From assembly GCA_963773195.1 (NCBI GenBank), contig CAVZAE010000005.1, forward strand, positions 558,001 through 622,000: a DNA stretch of 64,000 nucleotides, in the 5' to 3' direction. Of this stretch, positions 1 through 8,601 are shown piece after piece; the stretch's first letter is position 1, and each line of letters starts with the position of its first letter. The notes under the pieces were generated by a model that did not search any database, was not told the origin of the DNA, and saw only the letters and a program-made list of their open reading frames with translations. A program made the position numbers and the translations under genes. The stretch is from CAIWHR01 sp963773195. Its GTDB lineage: Bacteria > Pseudomonadota > Gammaproteobacteria > Burkholderiales > Casimicrobiaceae.

Positions 1-420
1 CGGCAGCTGCACTTCGAGCGAATGCTCGAGCGCGTGCGCTGCATCATTCTCGATCACCTGCGGCAGGGACAGCGCGAGCGCCGCGGCCTTGCGATCGACC
101 TCCACCTCGCCCAGCGGCGTCGCGAACGCGCGCACCGTGGGGAGCGCGAGCCCGCGGACGGCAACGCGATGCGTGGGACCGAGAATCACGACACGACGGA
201 TGATCGCGTGCGAGCCGGCGAGCCGCGCATAGGCGGCTGCGGCAATCGGACCCGAATAGACATAGCCCGCGTGCGGAACGATGAGCGCCTTGGGTCGGGC
301 GCCCCCGACCCGCGGCCGCGTCGCAGCCTCGACCAGGCACTCGCGCACGTTGGCCGCCAGGTCCGCAGGCATCCCGGGATAGAACATGCCGGCCACCGCG
401 GCCGGTCTCACATCGCGCAT
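1..420 (-). CDS. MEMO-family protein (AmmeMemoRadiSam system protein B), cut by left edge
   Basis: The 140 visible codons start MRDVRPAAVAGMFYP and carry ALIVPHAGYVYSG followed by VVILGPTHR. These are the hallmark N-terminal segments of the MEMO family, which is structurally related to non-haem iron extradiol dioxygenases. In many bacteria this gene sits beside an AMMECR1-domain gene and a radical SAM gene, and the three are named together as the AmmeMemoRadiSam system, whose biochemical role is not settled. Here the rest of the gene and any partners lie beyond the left edge. The start ATG is the only one before the conserved RPAAVAGMFYP segment. The frame is open right up to the first base of the window, so the C-terminal half is missing only because the window ends. 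Family assignment is firm; function is not known. Confidence 0.85.
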   Translation of the reverse strand, partial: MRDVRPAAVAGMFYPGMPADLAANVRECLVEAATRPRVGGARPKALIVPHAGYVYSGPIAAAAYARLAGSHAIIRRVVILGPTHRVAVRGLALPTVRAFATPLGEVEVDRKAAALALSLPQVIENDAAHALEHSLEVQLP

Positions 421-574
421 CCGACACCTCTCGTCGTCGGAAGCCCGTCCACGGCCGGAGGATCCGGCCGTCTCCGTCTCGATCCCCTTGGGCCTGCCTT
501 AGCAGGTCCGTCCGGGGCGCTCAAGTGCACATTCTTGGGGCGTTGTGGGCTACAAATCAACTGCGCGGGCCCGC

Positions 575-1206
575 TCACCCTCGTTCGGCAAGGGCCAGCC
601 GCAGCCCGAGGACCACGAACATCGCCCCGACCGACCGGCGGAGCCAGGCGGCCGCCGCGTGCGGCACCGCAAAACGCCGCGACAGACCGCCGCGCCGACC
701 ACGCGACGAAGAGATTCCAGAGCGTCCCGTTGATATTGAAGATCGCGCCCAAGAGCAGGAAGGCGAGCGCTTTGTGCGGCGCATCAGCCGCGATGAACTG
801 CGGTAGGAACGCGAGGAAGAAAAGCGCCACTTTCGGGTTCAGGACGTTGGTGAGAAAGCCTTGCGCGAAGACGCGGCGCAGCGATGCCGGCGGCAGCGGT
901 GCCGCGGCGCCTGTCCCGGACCGCGATGCGAGGAGCGAAAGGCCGAGATAGACGAGGTACGCGGCACCGATCCACTTGACGAGCGCGAACGCGCGTCGCC
1001 GACGTGGCAATGATCGCCGACAGGCCGAGCGCGGCGGCCAGCGTGTGGACGATGCAGCCGGCGCCGATACCGAGCGCGGCGACGGCGCCGGCGCGCGTGC
1101 CTTGCGTGGTCCCGCGCGCGACGATGTAGAGCGTATCGGCGCCGGGCGTGATGTTCAGGAGCAGTCCCGACAGCACGAAGAGGCCGAGGTCGTGGATGCC
1201 TTCCAT
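575..1206 (-). pseudogene. LysE/RhtB-family amino acid exporter, two frame breaks
   Basis: The first frame starts MEGIHDLGLFVLSGLLLNIT and continues PGADTLYIVARG, the conserved N-terminal helix and PGP-like loop of LysE/RhtB inner-membrane exporters, which efflux amino acids and homoserine lactones. The match continues in a second frame from about position 990 (FALVKWIGAAYLVYLGL, then FLTNVLNPKVALFFLAFLP) and in a third from about 695 (HAAAAWLRRSVGAMFVVLGL). Put together the pieces make about 209 residues, the usual family length, with six expected membrane segments. As written the gene cannot give a full protein. Because all three pieces keep strong family conservation, the breaks look like base-call errors or very recent mutations rather than old decay. 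Substrate cannot be inferred. Confidence 0.75.
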
Positions 1207-1227
1207 CGTCCGACGATCGCAGCGGTT

Positions 1228-2079
1228 TCAGCCAGTGCCGGCAGGAAGGCGCACGCGATAGTTCGCGGATTTCTCGTCGCGTTCGAGCGTCACGGCGCCG
1301 CGGCGGGCCGCTTCCTCCAGCAGCCCGGTGAACAGGCGGAAGCCGTAGTAGGATTCGTTGAATCCCGGATTGCGACGCTTGAGCGCCTGCTTGACCATCG
1401 AGCCCCAGATGGTCTCGTCATCGCCGCGCTCCGCCACGAGCGCCTCGACCGTGTCCGCGATCAGGTCGACCGCCTGGTGTATTCGCTCCTCGTCATCCTT
1501 CTTGGCGGGGATCGTCGCCGGCTCGGTCGCGCCCTTGGCGGCCGGCTTGCCATCAGCCCCTGCCGCCTTTGCCTGGGGCTTGCGTGCCGCCGGCTTGCGC
1601 TTCTCGCGCACGAGGTCGTCGTAGTAAATGAACTCGTCGCAGTTCGCGATGAGGAGATCGGACGTCGAGTTCTTGACGCCGACGCCGATGACGAGCTTCG
1701 CGTTCTCGCGGAGCTTCGAGACGAGCGGCGAGAAATCGGAATCGCCACTGATGATGACGAACGTGTCGACGTGGGACTTCGTGTAGCAGAGGTCGAGGGC
1801 GTCGACCACCATGCGGATGTCGGCCGAGTTCTTGCCGGACTGGCGCACATGCGGGATCTCGATCAGCTCGAACGAAGCCTCGTGCATCGGCGCCTTGAAT
1901 CCCTTGTACCGCTCCCAATCGCAGTACGCCTTCTTGACGACGATGCTCCCCTTGAGCAGCAGTCGCTCGAGCACCTTGCCGATGTCGAACTTCTCGTACT
2001 GCGCGTCGCGAACGCCCAGTGCGATGTTCTCGAAATCGCAGAACAGCGCCATGTTGGTGACGTCGGGCGGGTGGGCCAT
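1228..2079 (-). CDS. NYN-domain (DUF88/LabA-like) protein with C-terminal OST-HTH/LOTUS domain
   Basis: A 283-residue protein of the NYN superfamily of PIN-like RNases. ALFCDFENIALG near residues 11-22 holds the first catalytic Asp (D15); SADIRMVVDALDL and FVIISGDSDFSPLV hold the other expected acidic residues. After a basic Ala/Lys/Pro-rich linker (KPAARKPQAKAAG), the last 70 residues (IWGSMVKQALKRRNPGFNES and on) resemble an OST-HTH/LOTUS RNA-binding domain, often fused to NYN domains in bacteria. The frame is open further upstream, but the ATG before AHPPDVTNM has a GGAG ten bases ahead and begins at the conserved domain, so it was chosen. Likely a cytoplasmic RNA-processing or RNA-binding protein; its target is unknown. 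Confidence 0.85.
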   Translation of the reverse strand: MAHPPDVTNMALFCDFENIALGVRDAQYEKFDIGKVLERLLLKGSIVVKKAYCDWERYKGFKAPMHEASFELIEIPHVRQSGKNSADIRMVVDALDLCYTKSHVDTFVIISGDSDFSPLVSKLRENAKLVIGVGVKNSTSDLLIANCDEFIYYDDLVREKRKPAARKPQAKAAGADGKPAAKGATEPATIPAKKDDEERIHQAVDLIADTVEALVAERGDDETIWGSMVKQALKRRNPGFNESYYGFRLFTGLLEEAARRGAVTLERDEKSANYRVRLPAGTG

Positions 2080-2221
2080 GCCGGACTCCGGGAAGCGGGT
2101 CTCGCCGCGGTGCGCGCGGCACGACGGTACGATACCAGCCCGGGACGAACGGCGCTCGCGGGAATCCATGGGCCGCAGGTAGAATGGAAGACGATCGCTT
2201 CCATCCCCGGGGAGGGGTTCC

Positions 2222-2779
2222 ATGCGCCGTCTCGCCATCGCCGCCGCGACCCTGCTGCCGCTCGCGGTGCTTGCCGCCGACAAGGACAAGTTCGTGCTCG
2301 AAAGCGCCGAGGTCAAGCCCAACGCCCGGATCGCCGACGCACAGATCTACAAGGGCTTCGGCTGCGCGGGTGGCAACGCTTCGCCGTCGCTCACGTGGAG
2401 GGATCCTCCTGCCGGCACGAAGAGTTTCGCCGTCACCGTTTACGATCCCGACGCGCCAACCGGAAGCGGCTGGTGGCACTGGGTCGTCTTCAACATTCCG
2501 GCGGACGCGCGGTCGCTGCCGCCCGGTGCCGGGGCCGCGGGATCGACCAAGCTGCCGAAGGGCGCGGTCCAGTCGATCACCGACTTCGGCACGCCCGGCT
2601 ACGGCGGCCCCTGTCCGCCGCGTGGCGATCGCCCGCATCGCTACATCTTCACGGTCCACGCCCTCAAGGTCGACAAGCTCGATCTCGACGACAAGGCGAT
2701 GCCCGCGCTCGTCGGCTTCACGCTGACTTCGAACCGGCTTGCGCGCGCCATGTTCACCGCGACCTACAGTCGCAAGTAG
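2222..2779 (+). CDS. YbhB/YbcL-family (PEBP-like) protein, exported
   Basis: 185 residues. MRRLAIAAATLLPLAVLAAD is a short signal peptide, so the mature protein is probably periplasmic. The PEBP-fold landmarks are present: YDPDAPTGSGWWHWVVFNIP (ligand-pocket strand) and GYGGPCPPRGDRPHRYIFTV. The family is called Raf-kinase-inhibitor-like from its eukaryotic relatives; its bacterial role is not established. A GGGGAGG purine run lies just before the ATG. The YceH-like gene follows after 12 bases, so they may be co-transcribed. A second, lipoprotein-type member of the same family occurs near position 56.4-57.0 kb in this window. Confidence 0.9.
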   Translation: MRRLAIAAATLLPLAVLAADKDKFVLESAEVKPNARIADAQIYKGFGCAGGNASPSLTWRDPPAGTKSFAVTVYDPDAPTGSGWWHWVVFNIPADARSLPPGAGAAGSTKLPKGAVQSITDFGTPGYGGPCPPRGDRPHRYIFTVHALKVDKLDLDDKAMPALVGFTLTSNRLARAMFTATYSRK

Positions 2780-2791
2780 ACCGCAGCCACC

Positions 2792-3457
2792 ATGAGCGCG
2801 CCGCTGCCGGCGCTGTCGCTGCTCGAGACACGCGTTCTCGGCGTGCTCGTCGAGAAGCAGCAGACGGTGCCGGACGCGTATCCGCTTTCCCTCAACGCGC
2901 TCGTCGGCGGCTGCAACCAGAAGTCGAGCCGCGATCCAGTCATCGAGGCCGCGGACGCCGACGTGCAGGCAGCGATCGATCATCTGCGCACGCTGTCGCT
3001 CGTCGTCGAGTCGAGCGGCGGCCGGGTGATGCGGTACGCGCACAACATGCCGCGCGTGCTCGACGTGCCGGCGCAGTCGGCCGCGCTCCTGGCCACGCTG
3101 ATGCTGCGCGGGCCGCAGACGGTCGGCGAGCTCCGGATCAACACCGAGCGCCTGCACCGCTTCGCCGATAGCTCTGCGCTCCTTGCGTTCCTGCGCGAGC
3201 TCGAAGCGCGGTCCGCCGGCGCCCTCGTCGCCGAGTTGCCGCGCCAGCTGGGCGCGCGCGAGACGCGCTGGATGCACCTCCTGTCGGGCACTTCCGCGCC
3301 CGCGGCCGATACCATGACCACGCACGACGACAACGACGCGCCCGCGGCCTCCGAGCTTGCGGCGCTGAGAGCTGACCTTGCGCGGATCGAGAGCGAGCTC
3401 GCCGAGCTCAGGAGCACGGTCGCGCAGCTCCGCGCCGATCTCGACCGCACGAGCTGA
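2792..3457 (+). CDS. YceH-family protein (DUF480)
   Basis: 221 residues starting MSAPLPALSLLETRVLGVLV with EKQQTVPDAYPLSLNALVGGCNQKSSRDPV spread over residues 21-50, the diagnostic N-terminal segment of the YceH/DUF480 family. The fold is two winged-helix domains (VIEAADADVQAAIDHLRTL and MLRGPQTVGELRINTERLHRF), suggesting nucleic-acid binding, but no function has been shown that I know of. The C-terminal 40 residues (ELAALRADLARIESELAELR) form a predicted coiled coil, common in family members. It follows the YbhB-like gene closely. Length is normal for the family and the frame is intact. Confidence 0.9.
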   Translation: MSAPLPALSLLETRVLGVLVEKQQTVPDAYPLSLNALVGGCNQKSSRDPVIEAADADVQAAIDHLRTLSLVVESSGGRVMRYAHNMPRVLDVPAQSAALLATLMLRGPQTVGELRINTERLHRFADSSALLAFLRELEARSAGALVAELPRQLGARETRWMHLLSGTSAPAADTMTTHDDNDAPAASELAALRADLARIESELAELRSTVAQLRADLDRTS

Positions 3458-3544
3458 CAGAACCGCGCCGCGATTGCGGAATCGCGGTGCCGTGCCTCAC
3501 AATGGGCGGCCCGGCGCCGCCAGCGCTCGCTTCCGGAGGGACGC

Positions 3545-4356
3545 ATGGATATCTCGAACATGATGGACACCGCGAAGCCCGTCCTGATCGCCTTCGGTCT
3601 CAAGGTACTGGGTGCGATCGCGATCTACATTGTCGGCCGCTGGCTGATCGGCATCGCCAGCACGTTGGTCATCAAGGCCCTCGAGCGGCAACAGATCGAG
3701 CCGACGATTGTTCGCTACGTCGGCCATGCGCTCGGCGTCGCGCTCAATATCCTGCTCGTCATTGGCATCCTCGGCTATTTCGGCGTCGAGACGACGTCGT
3801 TTGCCGCGCTGATCGCGGCGCTCGGCATCGCGATCGGCGCTGCGTGGGGCGGCCTCCTCTCGAACTTCGCCGCCGGCGCGTTCATCCTCGTGCTGCGACC
3901 GTTCAAGGTCGGCGACTACGTGTTAGCGGGCGAGGTCGAGGAACGGTGCACGCGATCGGTCTCTTCACCACGACGATCGACGCGCCGGACAACGTGCAGA
4001 CCTACGTCGGCAACGCGAAAGTGATGAACGGCACGATCAAGAATTTTTCCGTGAACCCCTACCGCCGCGTCGACCTGACCGCGCAGCTCGACCATAGCGT
4101 CGATCCAGCCGACGCGGTCCGCCGACTCAGAGAGGTGCTGCCGAAGATCGCGAACGTCGCCGCAACGCCGAAGCCGGACGTCGAAATCCTGACCTTCAAC
4201 GAGCGCGGGCCCGTGCTCGCCGTGCGCCCGTATGTGCACACCGAACACTACTGGCAGGTGTACTTTGACACCAACCGGACGATCCGGGAGACGTTCGGCG
4301 CCGCCGGATACCCCGCGGCCGCAGCGCACCAATTCGTGCGGCAGAAGACCGTGTAA
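3545..4356 (+). pseudogene. MscS-family mechanosensitive channel, one frame break near 3940
   Basis: The first frame begins MDISNMMDTAKPVLIAFGLK and carries the pore helix GIAIGAAWGGLLSNFAAG and the beta-domain entry LRPFKVGDYVLAGEVE, which identify a small-conductance mechanosensitive channel of the inner membrane. At that point the frame goes wrong and the family match resumes one frame over: GTVHAIGLFTTTIDAPDN, then NGTIKNFSVNPYRRVDL, down to a stop after RQKTV. Adding a single G in the run at about 3938-3941 would restore EVEGTVHAIGLF, so one missing base explains the break. The restored protein is about 270 residues, normal for a minimal MscS. A sequencing or assembly error is the simplest reading. 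A GGAGGG site precedes the ATG. Confidence 0.85.
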
Positions 4357-4391
4357 TGCGCACATCCCGCGCTACACCGAGGAGGGCGAAA

Positions 4392-4812
4392 ATGGGACTT
4401 CTGGACGGACTCCTGAACAGCATGACGAGCGGACCGCCGCCGGTGGCGGCACGACCTCGCAGCAGAGCCCGCTCTTGCAGATGGCGCTGCAGGTCCTGCA
4501 GCAGAACGGCGGCATCGAGGGCGTGCTGGCGAAGTTCCAGCAGGCGGGTTATGGGGCGCAGGCGGGCTCATGGGTGGCGACCGGCAGAACGCACCGATCT
4601 CCGGCGACGTGCTGTCCCAGGTGCTCGGCAGCGGTCAGCTGGGCCAGATCGCGCAGCAACTCGGCATGTCGCACGGCGCTGCCGCCGGTGGACTTGCTTC
4701 GGTATTACCGCAGGTGATCGACCACATGACGCCGCAGGGACAGGTGCCCGCCGATCACGACGACATCGTCGCGCAGACGCTCGCGCTCCTTCAGCAGAAA
4801 CGACCGGCCTGA
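4392..4812 (+). pseudogene. YidB-like protein (DUF937), two frame breaks
   Basis: Three consecutive frames together give the typical DUF937/YidB protein: MGLLDGLLNSMTSGPPP, then GGGTTSQQSPLLQMALQVLQ with GGIEGVLAKFQQAGYG and SWVATG, then QNAPISGDVLSQVLGSGQLG to the end. Each break is repaired by one base: an extra G near 4441 (CCGGTGG to CCGGGTGG) and an extra C near 4582 (GGCAG to GGCCAG). The repaired protein would be about 140 residues. Family members are small cytoplasmic or envelope-associated proteins of unknown function. A GGAGGG ribosome-binding site stands 6-11 bases before the ATG, and an intrinsic terminator follows the stop. Confidence 0.8.
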
Positions 4813-4831
4813 TCCCGCGTATACAATAGGC

Positions 4832-4863
4832 AGGCCGGACGGTACCCGCCGTCCGGCCTTTTT
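4832..4863 (+). terminator. Rho-independent terminator after the YidB-like gene
   Basis: A perfect 11-bp stem (AGGCCGGACGG pairing with CCGTCCGGCCT) with a 6-base loop is followed at once by TTTTT. It lies 20 bases after the stop of the YidB-like gene and before uppP, so uppP needs its own promoter or read-through. Confidence 0.9.
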
Positions 4864-4878
4864 GTTGTCGGCGCCGCC

Positions 4879-5709
4879 TTGGATCACCCGACTCTGCTCA
4901 CCGCGCTCATCCTCGGCGTCGTCGAGGGCTTGACCGAATTCCTGCCCGTTTCGTCGACCGGCCACCTGATCGTCGCCGGATCGCTCCTGGGCTATACGGG
5001 CGACCAGGCAAAGACGTTCGAGATCGTGATCCAGGCCGGCGCGATCCTCGCGGTCTGCTGGGAATTCCGCGCCCGTCTCATCACCGTATGCCGCGGATTG
5101 TTCCGCGACCCCGCCGCGCAGCGGTTCGCCGTGAATCTCGTGATTGCGTTCCTCCCGGCGGCGATCCTGGGTCTCATCTTCAGCAAGGCGATCAAGGCGC
5201 ACCTGTTCGCGCCGGTGCCGGTTGCCGTCGCGTTCGTCGCCGGCGCGTTCGTGATCCTCTGGGCGGAGCGGCGGCAGCGCACGCGCCCCGAGACGATCCG
5301 CGTCGCGACGGTCGACGCGATGCGCTGGACTGATGCGCTCCTGATAGGCTGCGCGCAGGCGTTCGCACTCGTGCCCGGAACCTCGCGCTCCGGAGCGACG
5401 ATCATCGGCGGCATGCTGTTCGGCCTCTCGCGCGTCGCCGCCACCGAATTCTCGTTCTTCCTCGCGATCCCGACGCTGTTGGCGGCGACCGGCTATTCGC
5501 TGTGGAAGGATGCTTCCCTGGTCGGCGCGGGCGCCCTGCCGGCATTCGGCGTGGGCTTCGCGGCCGCGTTCGTCTCGGCATTCGCGTGCGTCCGCTGGCT
5601 GATCCGCTATGTGAGTCACCACGACTTCGTGCCGTTTGCGTGGTACCGGATCGCCTTCGGCGCGGCGATCCTCGCGACCGCCTACGCCGGGCTCGTGCGC
5701 TGGGATTGA
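4879..5709 (+). CDS. uppP: Undecaprenyl-diphosphatase UppP (BacA)
   Basis: 276 residues, a polytopic inner-membrane enzyme that removes a phosphate from undecaprenyl diphosphate to recycle the lipid carrier for peptidoglycan and other surface polymers; overexpression gives bacitracin resistance in other bacteria. The two family signatures are complete: EGLTEFLPVSSTGHLI at about residues 16-31 (catalytic Glu, Ser and His region) and PGTSRSG at 166-172. The only start that keeps the first helix (PTLLTALILGVVEG) is a TTG, so the start is a non-ATG one with no strong Shine-Dalgarno sequence visible. It ends TTGA, where the stop overlaps a TTG start for the next gene. Confidence 0.95.
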   Translation: MDHPTLLTALILGVVEGLTEFLPVSSTGHLIVAGSLLGYTGDQAKTFEIVIQAGAILAVCWEFRARLITVCRGLFRDPAAQRFAVNLVIAFLPAAILGLIFSKAIKAHLFAPVPVAVAFVAGAFVILWAERRQRTRPETIRVATVDAMRWTDALLIGCAQAFALVPGTSRSGATIIGGMLFGLSRVAATEFSFFLAIPTLLAATGYSLWKDASLVGAGALPAFGVGFAAAFVSAFACVRWLIRYVSHHDFVPFAWYRIAFGAAILATAYAGLVRWD

Positions 5710-6638
5710 GCGCCGCGTCGCCCCGCCGTTGGGTCGGGCCGCTCTGCGCGGTCTTCGGCGTGCTCGGCTTTTCGTTCAAGGCGATCCTGATCAAGCTCGC
5801 CTATGCGGCGTACCCGGTGGATGCCGTCACCTTGCTCGCGCTGCGGATGCTTTACTCGGCGCCGTTCTTCGTAGCGATGGCGTGGTGGGCCGGCCGCGAG
5901 TCGTCCGCACGCAAACTCACGCACGACGACTGGATGCAGCTCGCGCTGCTGGGCTTCATCGGCTACTACCTCGCGAGCCTGCTCGATTTCCTCGGCCTGC
6001 AGTACGTCACGGCCGCATTCGAGCGGCTCGTGCTGTTTCTCTACCCGACGATCGTCGTGCTGCTCTCGGCGCTCTGGCAGGGCGTGCGCGTGACGCGACG
6101 CACGGCGCTCGCGCTGGTCGTCTGCTACGCAGGGATTGCGCTCGTCTTCGCGAGCGACCTGCGTGCCGCGCGCGATTCCGGCGCGGTCCTCGAAGGCGGC
6201 GCATTGGTGTTCGGCAGCGCTTTTCTCTACGCCGTCTACCTGGTGCGCGCGGGACCCGTCATCGCGCGCATGGGCAGCACGCGTTTCATCGCGTGGGCGA
6301 TGCTCGTCTCCTCCGTCTTCGTCCTCGCGCAGTTCGTGCTCACGCGCCCGCTCGCGGCGCTCGCGGTGCCCCTCTCGATTCAGCTCCTCGTGCTTGCGAT
6401 GGCCGTATTCTCGACCGTGCTGCCGACGTGGCTGATCGCCGAGGCCGTGCGGAGAATCGGCGCGAATGCGTCGTCGCAGATCGGCTCGCTCGGCCCGGTC
6501 TTCACGATCTTCCTGGGCGCGCTCCTGCTCGACGAGCCGGTCCATGCCGTCCAGCTCGCCGGCGCGACGCTCGTGCTGGGCGGCGTGACGCTCGTCGCAC
6601 GGAAGCCCCTGGCCGTCCCGGCGACAACGGAGGCGTGA
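5706..6638 (+). CDS. EamA/DMT-family transporter
   Basis: 310 residues if translation begins at the TTG that overlaps the uppP stop (TTGA). The protein has ten predicted membrane segments in two EamA repeats: the first begins GPLCAVFGVLGFSFKAILIK, the second starts around EGGALVFGSAFLYAVYLVRA and ends QLAGATLVLGGVTLVARKPL. The SQIGSLGPVFTIFLGALLLDE stretch near residue 260-280 is the conserved end-of-helix-9 motif. Such proteins export or import small metabolites; the substrate cannot be read from sequence. The overlap with uppP suggests translational coupling. It is convergent with the broken glycoside hydrolase on the other strand. Confidence 0.85.
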   Translation: MSAASPRRWVGPLCAVFGVLGFSFKAILIKLAYAAYPVDAVTLLALRMLYSAPFFVAMAWWAGRESSARKLTHDDWMQLALLGFIGYYLASLLDFLGLQYVTAAFERLVLFLYPTIVVLLSALWQGVRVTRRTALALVVCYAGIALVFASDLRAARDSGAVLEGGALVFGSAFLYAVYLVRAGPVIARMGSTRFIAWAMLVSSVFVLAQFVLTRPLAALAVPLSIQLLVLAMAVFSTVLPTWLIAEAVRRIGANASSQIGSLGPVFTIFLGALLLDEPVHAVQLAGATLVLGGVTLVARKPLAVPATTEA

Positions 6639-6639
6639 G

Positions 6640-8467
6640 CGGAGCCGGCGGCGGCGCCTCGCCCTCGCTTCGCTGGCGGATCGGGCTCGCGCGGCGGGTC
6701 AGATTGAACGCGGTGTTGACCAGCCCGACGTGCGAGAACGCCTGCGGGAAGTTGCCGAGCATCCGCCGCGCCGCGGACGTCGTATTCCTCGGCGAGCAGG
6801 CCGACGTCGTTGCGCAGCGCGAGCAGCCGCTCGAACAGCGCGCGCGCTTCGTCGTGCCGGCCCAGCAAGGCATCAGGTTGTCGGCGAGCCAGAAGCTGCA
6901 AGCGAGGAAATACGCCTTCGCCCGGTGGCAGGCCGTCGACGTCGCGCTTGCTGTCGTAGCGCAGCACGAGGCCGTCGCGCAGCGAGGTCGCGCTCGATCG
7001 CGGCGACCGTTCCGACGACGCGCGGATCGCCCGGCGGCAGGAAGCCCGACCAGCGGAATCAGCAGCAGGCTGGCGTCGAGCTCGCTCGAGCCGTAGCTCT
7101 GCACGAAGCGTCCGCGAGCCGCGAGTCGTAGCCGTTCCGGCACACGTCGTCGTGGATGCGTCGCGCAGCGCGCGCCACTCGCCGAGCGGGCCCTCTAGCC
7201 CGAATTGCTCGACGCTTGACCGCGCGATCGAACGCGACCCACGCCATCACCTTCGAATGCGTGAAATGACGGCGCCGGCCCGCGCACCTCCCAGATGCCC
7301 TCGTCGGGCTCGGCGCCAGACCGTCTCGAGATGCTCGAGCATCTTGCGCTGCGATGGCCCACGTCGTCGCACTCGGAATCGAGGCCGCCGAGACGCGCGT
7401 GGTGCAGCGCGTCGATCACCTCGCCGTAGACGTCGAGCTGAAACTGCGCGGCAGCGGCGTTGCCGATGCGCACCGGCGCGATGCGTCGTAGCCGGGCAAC
7501 CAGTCGCACGGTCAACTCGTCCAGCCGCCGCTCGCCCGCAATGCCGTACATGATCTGCACCTGCTCGGGACTGCCGGCGACCGCGCGCAGCAGCCAGCGA
7601 CGCCACGCATCGGCTTCGTCGAAGTAGCCGCGCGTTCATCAGTGCGAGCAGCGTGAACGTCGCGTCGCGCAGCCAGCAGTAGCGATAGTCCCAGTTGCGC
7701 ACGCCGCCCAGCCGCTCCGGCAAGCGACGTGGTCGGCGGCGGCAACGATGCCGCCCGTCGGCGCGTACGTCAGCGCCTTGAGCGTGATGAGCGAGCGCAT
7801 GCACGGCGTCGCGCATATTCGCCGGCGTACGAGCACTGGCCGGACCATTTGCGCCAGGACTTCTGCGTGGCCGTCAGCATCGCTCCGGCATCGATCGGCG
7901 GGGGAGCCGGCTGATGCGACGGCGCATAAGTGAGCACGAACGGCATCGCTGCCCCCGCCTCGATCGTGAAGTCGCGACGTCGTGGTCAGTCCTTCGCCGC
8001 GCAGCGGCGCCGGCGTTCGCAGCACAGTCATCGCCGGGCCCGCGATCGCGCGCAGGCTGCCATCGGGAAGGCGACTGCACCCACGGCACCGACGCGCCGT
8101 AGTCGAAGCGCAGGACGAGCTCCATGCGCATGCGAACGCGGCCGCGAAGTCCGAAGACGATGCGCACGAGGTCGGAGGACGCGTTCCGCACGGGCATGAA
8201 ATCGATCAGGCGCACGGCGCCGCCTGTCGTCTCGAAATCGGTCTCGAGCATCAGCGTGCCGTCGCGATAGCGCCGCGACACGCGCTGCGAGCGCGCGACA
8301 GGAGCGATCAGCCAGCGACCGTGCTCCCGCGTGCCGAGCAGTGCCGCGAAGCAGGCTTCCGAATCGAAGCGGGGCCAGCACAGCCAGTCGATCGAGCCGT
8401 CACGCGCGACGAGCGCGGCGGTCTGGCAATCGCCGACGAGTGCATAGTCTTCGATGCGGGAAGGCAT
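6640..8467 (-). pseudogene. Glycoside hydrolase family 15 (glucoamylase/trehalase-like), shattered by at least eight frame breaks
   Basis: The 5' part is clean: MPSRIEDYALVGDCQTAALV followed by ARDGSIDWLCWPRFDSEACF, the classical GH15 N-terminus, open for about 135 codons. Thereafter the family match jumps between frames: AIAGPAMTVLRTPAPLRGEG, RDFTIEAGAAMPFVLTYAP, SWRKWSGQCSYAGEY, MRSLITLKALTYAPTGGIVA, LPERLGGVRNWDYRYCWLRD (catalytic-domain signature), QIMYGIAGERRLDE, and finally YGSSELDASLLLIPLVGLP and MLGNFPQAFSHVGLVNTAFN. All pieces are in order and none is missing for long, so the gene would be about 600 residues. The upstream limit (MPSRIEDY) is well supported; the 3' limit near the EamA stop is approximate. 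Either heavy local sequencing error or genuine decay. Confidence 0.8.
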
Positions 8468-8548
8468 GACGCTGCGCAAGATTTACACGCCGCCCTGGCG
8501 GCCCGACTCGACGGGCGGCGCACATGGGCCAAGGCTCCGGAATCCTCC

Positions 8549-8554
8549 TATAAT
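8549..8554 (+). promoter_or_regulatory. Candidate -10 box upstream of the succinate-semialdehyde dehydrogenase gene
   Basis: A perfect TATAAT, rare in such GC-rich DNA, lies 48 bases before the gabD start, pointing the right way. The expected -35 zone (GGGCCA at 17-bp spacing) is a poor match, so this is a candidate only. Confidence 0.4.
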
Positions 8555-8601
8555 CTCACTTCCGCCGCGGTGCAAACGCCGCGTCCCTTCAGGAAACTGC
8601 C

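Noticed and set aside
44..427. 127-codon minus-strand open frame at the left edge
   Set aside because: It is a wrong-frame reading of the MEMO gene, whose own frame gives the conserved PHAGYVYSG segment.
452..470. Hairpin CGGCCGGA-GGA-TCCGGCCG between the LysE and MEMO genes
   Set aside because: It has an 8-bp stem but no T-run on either strand and a 3-base loop; not enough to call a terminator.
976..3171. Long plus-strand open frame opposite LysE and the NYN gene
   Set aside because: It is an antisense and frame shadow of GC-rich genes; residues are mostly Arg, Ala and Gly with no domain, while the overlapping genes have clear families.
4819..4830. TATACAAT as a promoter for uppP
   Set aside because: It lies just before the strong terminator, so a transcript from it would stop before uppP; no -35 match.
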